Positions 42,026 through 46,921 of a stretch of 46,921 bases of DNA are shown piece by piece (positions within the stretch are counted from its first letter, which is position 1; each line of letters opens with the position of its first letter). The DNA comes from Algicola sp. Lineage in GTDB: Bacteria; Pseudomonadota; Gammaproteobacteria; Enterobacterales; Alteromonadaceae. Made by a program: the position numbers and the translations under genes. Below the pieces are notes generated by a model. That model saw only the letters and a program-made list of their open reading frames with translations. It did no database searches and was not told the DNA's origin. The stretch is from positions 1 to 46,921 of the forward strand of contig JABSOG010000012.1 of NCBI GenBank assembly GCA_013216025.1. Reading direction: 5' to 3'.

Positions 42026-42520
42026 TTAAGCTTGGGTTTTGCCGCCGACATCACCACAGGCTGACTCGCCCATCATGACAAAACCGCTGCCTTTGCAAGA
42101 AGCGTGGCCTTTACAGGCGTTGTCGGCCGTTTTGCAGTCGTTATGACCTTTACAAACGTTGACTGAGTAACAATGGCTCAAATCAGCCGTTGATACGGTG
42201 CCGGTCCATTCTTGTGATACTGTGCCGCCGATGTCAGCACAGGATTTTGCAGGCATGGCAACAAACCCAGAACCTTTACACGAACCCTGACCTTTACAGG
42301 CATTGTTGGCGGCTTTACAGTCGTTGTGACCTTTGCATTGATTGACACTGTAACAATGAATCATGTCAGTTGTGGTTGCGGCCGTTGATGCCATGGCGCC
42401 ACCATCGGATGTTTGGGCTGTACTGCCGCATCCGGCTAGTGCTGCTGCGGCGAAAGCCAGCGCGGCTCCGGTCAATTTTTTGCTACTGTGTTTGATACTG
42501 TGTTTGTTTGGCGTGTTCAT
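42026..42520 (-). CDS. BufA2-type bufferin precursor with two six-cysteine cores and a lipobox
   Basis: A 164-residue protein. The N-terminus is an export signal whose end fits a lipobox (L28-A29-G30-C31), with Gly at +2. After a Ser/Thr/Ala linker come two copies of the BufA2 core, each of the form HCYSVNxCKGHNDCKxAxNACKG followed by a CKGSGFV stretch and a last Cys. Core 1 cysteines are 56, 62, 68, 75, 81 and 94; core 2 cysteines are 117, 123, 129, 136, 142 and 155, an exact 61-residue period. Bufferins are exported RiPPs whose cysteines are modified by the MNIO enzyme to bind copper. The GAGG ribosome site is good. First gene of the locus; no DoxX-type bufD follows bufC. Confidence 0.88.
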   Translation of the reverse strand: MNTPNKHSIKHSSKKLTGAALAFAAAALAGCGSTAQTSDGGAMASTAATTTDMIHCYSVNQCKGHNDCKAANNACKGQGSCKGSGFVAMPAKSCADIGGTVSQEWTGTVSTADLSHCYSVNVCKGHNDCKTADNACKGHASCKGSGFVMMGESACGDVGGKTQA

Positions 42521-42737
42521 AATCGTCCTCGTTATCTTTTGTCTTTTGATCAGGTGTGTAGGGCAATACTGCTAGGTGCTTAGACAAGACCCGACAAGTG
42601 CCAAATAAATTGTTACATTGGCGAAAAAGAGTATAGGAGAGTTTGTTTTATGTGCCTGAATAAAGTTATCAAGGACCATTCAAACGGCAAAGTCAGGGTG
42701 GATTAATCGGATGGTTTTCGTGGTTGTCCCTTGAAAA

Positions 42738-42761
42738 ATTGTGTAGGATGTACCACACAAT
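42738..42761. promoter_or_regulatory. Palindrome between divergent bufA and serine-hydrolase genes
   Basis: ATTGTGT at 42738-42744 pairs perfectly with ACACAAT at 42755-42761 around a 10-base centre. It is the clearest dyad in the 334-base gap 42521-42854, which must hold both divergent promoters. It could be an operator for a dimeric repressor; no regulator gene is adjacent. The gap contains no supported gene. Confidence 0.4.
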
Positions 42762-42854
42762 CATTGTTTTACAATTTTTATCAGAATTTTGCTGGTGATG
42801 TCGCTGGTTTTACGTTAAGTTTTTTTACAATTTGCTTGCTTTGGGGTTTTAATC

Positions 42855-44474
42855 ATGACTGTTAATCGTTTTTCGATACTCGCAATTGGCCTGGTGGCCG
42901 TGCTAAGTGTGGCGGTGCCACAGGCTCAAGCCGGTCACAAGGCCATGGACAAAGCCAAACCCTCGCTGGCTGAAATCGAAAAAAACGTTAAAAAAGCGAT
43001 GAAAACCTTTAACGTGCCGGGTCTTGCCTTGGCCATTGTCAAAGACGACAAACTGGTGATGAGCAAAGGTTTTGGTGTTCTTGAAATGGGAAGAAAAGAC
43101 AAGGTTAACTCCGATACCCTGTTTGGTATTGCGTCTAACACCAAAGCATTTACCGCAGCGGCACTGGCAATGTTGGCCGACGATGGCAAATTGAACTGGG
43201 ACGACAAAGTCACTGATCATCTGCCGTCCTTTCAATTGCATGACCCATACGTTACCCGCGAATTTACCATTCGAGATATGTTGTCTCACCGCAGTGGACT
43301 AGGCCTGGGTGCGGGAGATTTAATGATTTGGCCCACCTCAGACATCACCAATGACGAAATTGTTAAACGGATGCGCTTTCTCAAACCAGTATCAAGCTTT
43401 CGCAGCGAATATGCTTACGATAACCTGATGTATGTACTGGCTGGAGAGATTGTGGCCAAAGCCTCGGGTATGCCGTGGCAGGATTTTGTCCGTTCACGCA
43501 TACTTAAGCCACTGAACATGCTTGATACGCGAATGAGCCATTCGAGAATTGGCAAAGACAACCGCAATGTGGCCACGGCTCATGCACCGATAGATGGAGA
43601 ATTGGGTCCTGTCGGCGGTGATTTCCTCGAAAACTTCAGCTCAGCGGGTTCTATCGCCTCAAGTGTTAACGATGTCAGCAAGTGGATAAAGGTGCAGCTT
43701 AGAGGCGGGTTGCTCAGCAGCAAAGGTGGCGAAGAAAAGTGGTTGTTCAGTGAGTCACAGAACCGACAGATGTGGGCCCCTCATACTTTGCAGAACATTT
43801 CAGCTTTCAATGAAGAAATGAATCGAACACATTTCAGGGCTTACGGGCTAGGTTGGGGGTTGAATGACCACCACGGTTATAAAATGGTCAGTCACACCGG
43901 CGGTATCATGGGTATGGTATCGCAGGTCGTTTTGATCCCCGAGCTTGAATTGGGCATGGTGGTTTTGACCAACCAGCAATCGGGTTCGGCATTTAGGGCG
44001 ATCACCACCGATATCGTTAATCGTTACCTTGGTGTTGAGCACAAAGACTGGGTTGATGTTTATAATGCACGCCTCAAAGCGCGGGTCGCATCTAGCAACA
44101 GTTATGTTGCTGACTTAATGAAAAACCGCGCCAAGGCGTCTAAGCCTTCGTTAGCGCTATCCGAATACGCCCAAACTTACCAAGATGATTGGTATGGTGA
44201 CATTGCTGTGAAGCTGATTGAAAACGGCAAAAAACTCGAAATGCGTTTCAGCCGAACCAAAAGCCTAGTTGGCCATCTCGAACACTTTCAGTACAATACT
44301 TTTATCGTGCGCTGGTATGACCGTTCAACCAACGCAGATGCTTTCGTTAACTTTCATTTGACCCCACAGGGCAAAATTGATCAAGCGACAATGGAAGCAG
44401 TATCCCCTCTGACCGACTTTAGCTTTGACTTTCAAGACTTGTTGTTACGACCCAAACCTAAACCTGAGTCATGA
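42855..44474 (+). CDS. Secreted class C beta-lactamase-like serine hydrolase with C-terminal DUF3471-like domain
   Basis: A 539-residue protein with a signal peptide (about 1-27, ending AQAGH). Catalytic motifs: SxxK is SNTK in GIASNTKAFTA, YxN is YDN in YAYDNLMYVLAG, and HTGG in MVSHTGGIMGM replaces KTG. The C-terminal 130 residues (SEYAQTYQDDWYGDIAVKLIENGKKLEMRFSR...LVGHLEHFQYNTFIVRWYD) fit the DUF3471 lipocalin-like domain that often follows such hydrolases. Probably periplasmic, acting on peptides or esters. Divergent from bufA. Confidence 0.9.
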   Translation: MTVNRFSILAIGLVAVLSVAVPQAQAGHKAMDKAKPSLAEIEKNVKKAMKTFNVPGLALAIVKDDKLVMSKGFGVLEMGRKDKVNSDTLFGIASNTKAFTAAALAMLADDGKLNWDDKVTDHLPSFQLHDPYVTREFTIRDMLSHRSGLGLGAGDLMIWPTSDITNDEIVKRMRFLKPVSSFRSEYAYDNLMYVLAGEIVAKASGMPWQDFVRSRILKPLNMLDTRMSHSRIGKDNRNVATAHAPIDGELGPVGGDFLENFSSAGSIASSVNDVSKWIKVQLRGGLLSSKGGEEKWLFSESQNRQMWAPHTLQNISAFNEEMNRTHFRAYGLGWGLNDHHGYKMVSHTGGIMGMVSQVVLIPELELGMVVLTNQQSGSAFRAITTDIVNRYLGVEHKDWVDVYNARLKARVASSNSYVADLMKNRAKASKPSLALSEYAQTYQDDWYGDIAVKLIENGKKLEMRFSRTKSLVGHLEHFQYNTFIVRWYDRSTNADAFVNFHLTPQGKIDQATMEAVSPLTDFSFDFQDLLLRPKPKPES

Positions 44475-44555
44475 TATTTTGTTGTGCAAAGGTCGAACCC
44501 TTTATCTTGGAAAGAGCGAACCTGCTAAAACGCAACTCTGTGTCGTGCGCGACCA

Positions 44556-45179
44556 ATGATTGATTTTGCCACCATAGCCGTTTTTGCGCCGACTTTTTTT
44601 CTGGTATCGATAAGCCCGGGCATGTGCATGACGCTGGCGATGACGTTAGGTATGACCATCGGCATTCGTAGAACGCTGTGGATGATGCTCGGAGAATTGG
44701 TTGGCGTTGCGCTGGTCGGGATTTGCGCCGTAGTGGGGGTGGCCACGATGATGCTGTCTTATCCTACTGTGTTTGCGGTGTTCAAGTATATCGGTGGTGC
44801 CTACCTGATATACATCGGCGTTCAAATGTGGCGCTCAAAGGGGCAGGTCTCGTTTGCCGATGCTGAGCAGTCACCACAGAAAAAAGACAATCTTTCTATT
44901 ATAATTCAAGGTTTTGTGACTGCTATTGCCAACCCCAAAGGCTGGGCATTCATGATCTCGCTATTACCTCCGTTTGTTAATCCTTCTTTACCAATGGCTG
45001 GGCAATTGACCCTGTTACTCGCTGTTATATTGGTGTGTGAGTTTACCTGCATGATGCTCTACGCTAGCGGTGGAAAACAACTTGGCCGCATGTTGCAACG
45101 TAATGATAGCGTGGCTAATCTCAATAAAATAACCGGTACATTAATGGTGGCCGTCGGCCTATGGCTGGCGCTGGGTTAG
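44556..45179 (+). CDS. LysE/RhtB-family amino-acid exporter
   Basis: A 207-residue membrane protein of the usual length with about six helices. The N-terminal FAPTFFLVSISPGMCMTLAMTLGMTIGIRRTLWMMLGELVG is the LysE signature with its conserved Pro-Gly. FKYIGGAYLIYIGVQMWRS and FVTAIANPKGWAFMISLLPPFV complete the pattern. The family exports amino acids or analogues; the substrate is unknown. Same strand as, and 81 bases after, the serine hydrolase. Confidence 0.9.
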   Translation: MIDFATIAVFAPTFFLVSISPGMCMTLAMTLGMTIGIRRTLWMMLGELVGVALVGICAVVGVATMMLSYPTVFAVFKYIGGAYLIYIGVQMWRSKGQVSFADAEQSPQKKDNLSIIIQGFVTAIANPKGWAFMISLLPPFVNPSLPMAGQLTLLLAVILVCEFTCMMLYASGGKQLGRMLQRNDSVANLNKITGTLMVAVGLWLALG

Positions 45180-45437
45180 TTATCGTCGAAATGTCGAACC
45201 ACCAGAAACAATAGTACCTGTTTATATCTGGACAGAAGTTTCTTTTGTACAACTAAAATACGCCAAAATCGCAAAAAATAACCACTTTTAACATTTATGT
45301 CTATAATAACATTAAGTTAAGTTAAAAGAGGCCGTTATAAAAGTTAATACTGGAGCAGCTGTTTAGACCAATGAGATTTGGTATTAGATGTGATTCATAG
45401 GACAAATAATTTATTGGACAAACCTAATCATCAGGAA

Positions 45438-46112
45438 ATGGGGGATGTTAAGGTAATGATAATATCAGCATTAAATTTTGCAACGGTGGTCGGCATTCAA
45501 TTGCGCCGTAGTAGTATGCGCAATGTCGATCAAGAATTTTACTATCAATCATTGGTTAACATGTTACAGCCCTTTAGGGATAAACCTGTTGATCAGGTGC
45601 CACTGATGGAGATAAACAGGCACATTAAATCACTCAACCTTGATCCCACCACCCGGGATTGTTATCTCTATGTCGCCCATTTTTTTGATGACTGGCGCAA
45701 CGGGATTAAATCAAAACCCTGTGACGGTATTTATATGGAATGCCCATATTGTCAAGGCAGCGCACATTTAAAACATTCAGCAGAAGTCTATCAGGGCCGG
45801 GATTTTGGCTTGATTTACTTGTGCGATAACTTCCCCGAAGCTTGCGATGCCTATGTTGGTGTCCACCAAGGTGACTATCTGCCGCTTGGGCAATTGTCTA
45901 ATACCCAACTGCGTAGCCTACGGCGTTCTGTTCACCGTTTAATCGACCCATTATGGCGAGAAAGGGCTTACTCACGCAACGTGGTCTATGGCTTTTTGGC
46001 AGATATTATGGACTTGCCGATTTTAGAATGCCATGTGGCGATGTTTGATGACGATGCCTGCAAAAAGGTGTTGTCGATGCGGCCCAAGTTACTTGGGGAG
46101 TTTGTTAACTGA
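45438..46112 (+). CDS. DUF3268 zinc-finger protein
   Basis: About 224 residues from the ATG at 45438. An ATG at 45456 and a TTG at 45378 are other candidates, and no ribosome site decides. The C-terminal 135 residues fit DUF3268: a CPYC knuckle in YMECPYCQGSAHLKHSAEVYQGRDFGLIYLC, then CDAYVGVHQGDYLPLGQLSNTQLRSLRRSVHRLIDPLWRER and ILECHVAMFDDDACKKVL. The Cys pairs CPYC and C...C of the YLC/ACDAY segment should bind zinc. The N-terminal 90 residues are unusual for the family and contain an Arg-rich helical part. The family is often phage- or plasmid-associated; function unknown. Confidence 0.83.
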   Translation: MGDVKVMIISALNFATVVGIQLRRSSMRNVDQEFYYQSLVNMLQPFRDKPVDQVPLMEINRHIKSLNLDPTTRDCYLYVAHFFDDWRNGIKSKPCDGIYMECPYCQGSAHLKHSAEVYQGRDFGLIYLCDNFPEACDAYVGVHQGDYLPLGQLSNTQLRSLRRSVHRLIDPLWRERAYSRNVVYGFLADIMDLPILECHVAMFDDDACKKVLSMRPKLLGEFVN

Positions 46113-46176
46113 TGTTGCTCACCCGGTGCTGCCGGGGGAGGGCTTCGCTTGATTCGCTACCGCATGGATCGCTCCT

Positions 46177-46290
46177 GTTCATCCATGAACCCGCGACATT
46201 AGACCATCCGTGGTCGTCGTTGGCCTGCGGCCATGAAGGTCAAAAGATCTCACTTTTTTGCCGGGAGCATAAAAAAGTGAGATCTTTTGA
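46177..46290. terminator. Array of hairpins ending in a perfect 20-bp stem
   Basis: GTTCATCCATGAAC (46177-46190), GACCATCCGTGGTC (46202-46215) and TGGCC-TGC-GGCCA (46221-46233) are followed by a perfect inverted repeat. TCAAAAGATCTCACTTTTTT (46240-46259) pairs with its full complement at 46271-46290 around an 11-base loop. It lies after the DUF3268 gene and before a minus-strand pseudogene, so it is probably a bidirectional terminator built from repeat elements. Confidence 0.7.
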
Positions 46291-46308
46291 TTTTAAAGTT
46301 GCAGTAGT

Positions 46309-46532
46309 CTAACCCACAGGCAACTCTATCCAAAAAGTACTACCCTCAACCTCTACACTGTCACAGCCGATTTTGCCACCTCAGTCTGGTGTTTAAGGTA
46401 TTCGAGGGCTTCCAGACCATTCGCAGCCTCATCAACCTGATAGTTGGATGACTTCAAGGTTGTCTTGACGAATAACCGGATCATTTCATCATCGTCAACG
46501 ACCAGTAAATTTAACGATGTGGCAGAAGTGTT
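46309..46532 (-). pseudogene. Remnant of a receiver-histidine-kinase gene
   Basis: On the minus strand the upper part reads LNLLVVDDDEMIRLFVKTT and then a receiver continuation with VDEAANGLEALEYLKHQT, the first half of a receiver domain without a start codon. At about 46385 the frame changes, and the sequence continues as GGKIGCDSVEVEGSTFWIELPVG and a stop, the usual end of a histidine kinase ATPase domain. The phosphoacceptor Asp, the His helix and most of the ATPase domain are missing, so this is a deletion remnant. Confidence 0.7.
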
Positions 46533-46544
46533 GAAAGGGTCATT

Positions 46545-46568
46545 CCCCGCAGCCTCCTTGCTGCGGGG
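46545..46568. terminator. Hairpin after the glutamate synthase-like gene
   Basis: CCCCGCAGC at 46545 pairs perfectly with GCTGCGGGG ending at 46568, with a 6-base loop. It lies 18 bases after the stop codon of the minus-strand gene at 46587, so it probably ends that transcript, although no T-run follows. Confidence 0.6.
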
Positions 46569-46586
46569 GAGTTTATTGCCGATGGC

Positions 46587-46921
46587 CTAACGGATACCAC
46601 TGAATTCAATACCCGACAGCTCAGCCATGGTTTTGTGCCAAGTGGCCAAATCATCTGGATTGAACTGATTGAGGTGGTTATGGCCGCAGGCACGGGCCAG
46701 CACTTGCATCAACTCAACCGAGGCGGTGAAGAAATTGGCCAGTTGTTGTGCCGATTTGTTAACATTAAGGCGTTGGCGCAAGTCTTTATTTTGGGTGGCA
46801 ATACCGGCTGGACAATTGTTGGTGTTGCAGATCCTCGCTGCAACACAACCGATGGATTGCATTGCGCTGTTTGAGATGGCAATGCCATCGGCCCCCAATG
46901 CCATCGCTTTGACAAAATCAG
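46587..46921 (-). CDS. FMN-binding glutamate synthase-family protein, C-terminal part
   Basis: The frame is open to the window edge; the N-terminal part lies beyond. The visible 111 residues begin DFVKAMALGADGIAISNSAMQSIGC, the FMN-phosphate region, then the 3Fe-4S cysteine motif CxxxxxCNTNNCPAGIATQ, then a helical end FTASVELMQVLARACGHNHLNQF. This fits glutamate synthase domain 2 (GltS FMN domain). Because the protein ends only about 70 residues after the Cys motif, it lacks the GXGXG domain of GltB and is the shorter stand-alone family. Substrate unknown. Confidence 0.88.
   Translation of the reverse strand, partial: DFVKAMALGADGIAISNSAMQSIGCVAARICNTNNCPAGIATQNKDLRQRLNVNKSAQQLANFFTASVELMQVLARACGHNHLNQFNPDDLATWHKTMAELSGIEFSGIR

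Noticed and set aside
46112-46312. Plus-strand frame of 66 residues after the DUF3268 gene
   Set aside because: It runs through four hairpins, including a perfect 20-bp stem, and has no recognisable domain.

Overview
The window comes from a Gram-negative gammaproteobacterium. It is probably marine and Alteromonadales-like (Shewanella/Colwellia/Alteromonas relatives), judged from recognised gene families only: a UbiD very close to the E. coli protein next to Fre, a DUF3019 gene in an operon with MipA/OmpV and an RstAB-like two-component pair, a CrsR/CrsA-type partner-switching pair, an ExeM-type extracellular nuclease, many secreted proteins and lipoproteins, and c-type haem proteins. No rRNA, tRNA, phage or complete insertion sequence was seen. 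The species cannot be named from this sequence alone.

Layout. 1-5.5 kb: the end of a GlpD-like dehydrogenase, an FGGY kinase, an ExeM-like nuclease and a separate secreted lamin-tail-domain protein. 5.5-9 kb: a large inverted repeat, an operon FAH hydrolase/GIY-YIG/MFS on the minus strand, then DUF5329 and Uma2 on plus. 9-16.6 kb: small secreted proteins and lipoproteins (serine hydrolase, an 11-residue-repeat protein, a 47-residue cationic peptide beside a MITE-like palindrome, DUF4349, NTF2-like, LysR, a pair of related small secreted proteins, an esterase). 16.7-20.1 kb: operon mipA/ompV - DUF3019 - response regulator - histidine kinase. 20.2-27.1 kb: a DUF4440 protein, a PP2C phosphatase, an HDOD protein, an alpha/beta hydrolase, a short CorA-like protein, fre and ubiD. 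27.3-33.5 kb: a signalling block (CrsR-like, CrsA-like, chemoreceptor, kinase with a pseudo-receiver, secreted haem-binding Tll0287-like protein). 33.6-39.6 kb: a dihaem lipoprotein between two copies of a two-hairpin repeat, an MMPL/RND transporter with a strongly acidic insertion, and an OmpA-family protein. 40.1-42.5 kb: a bufferin-type RiPP metallophore locus (BufA2-like precursor, MNIO enzyme BufB, partner BufC). 42.9-46.9 kb: a second serine hydrolase, a LysE exporter, a DUF3268 zinc-finger protein, a hairpin array, a two-component pseudogene and the end of an FMN-binding glutamate synthase-family gene.

The most interesting locus is the bufferin system. Its precursor carries two copies of the six-cysteine core at an exact 61-residue period, has a lipobox, and is separated from the modifying enzymes by a structured repeat element. 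No DoxX-type BufD gene lies beside it. Also notable are the hendecad-repeat exported protein, the unannotated 47-residue peptide, the ExeM/lamin-tail pair encoded as two genes, and several families of structured intergenic repeats, one of which shows compensatory base changes between its two copies.
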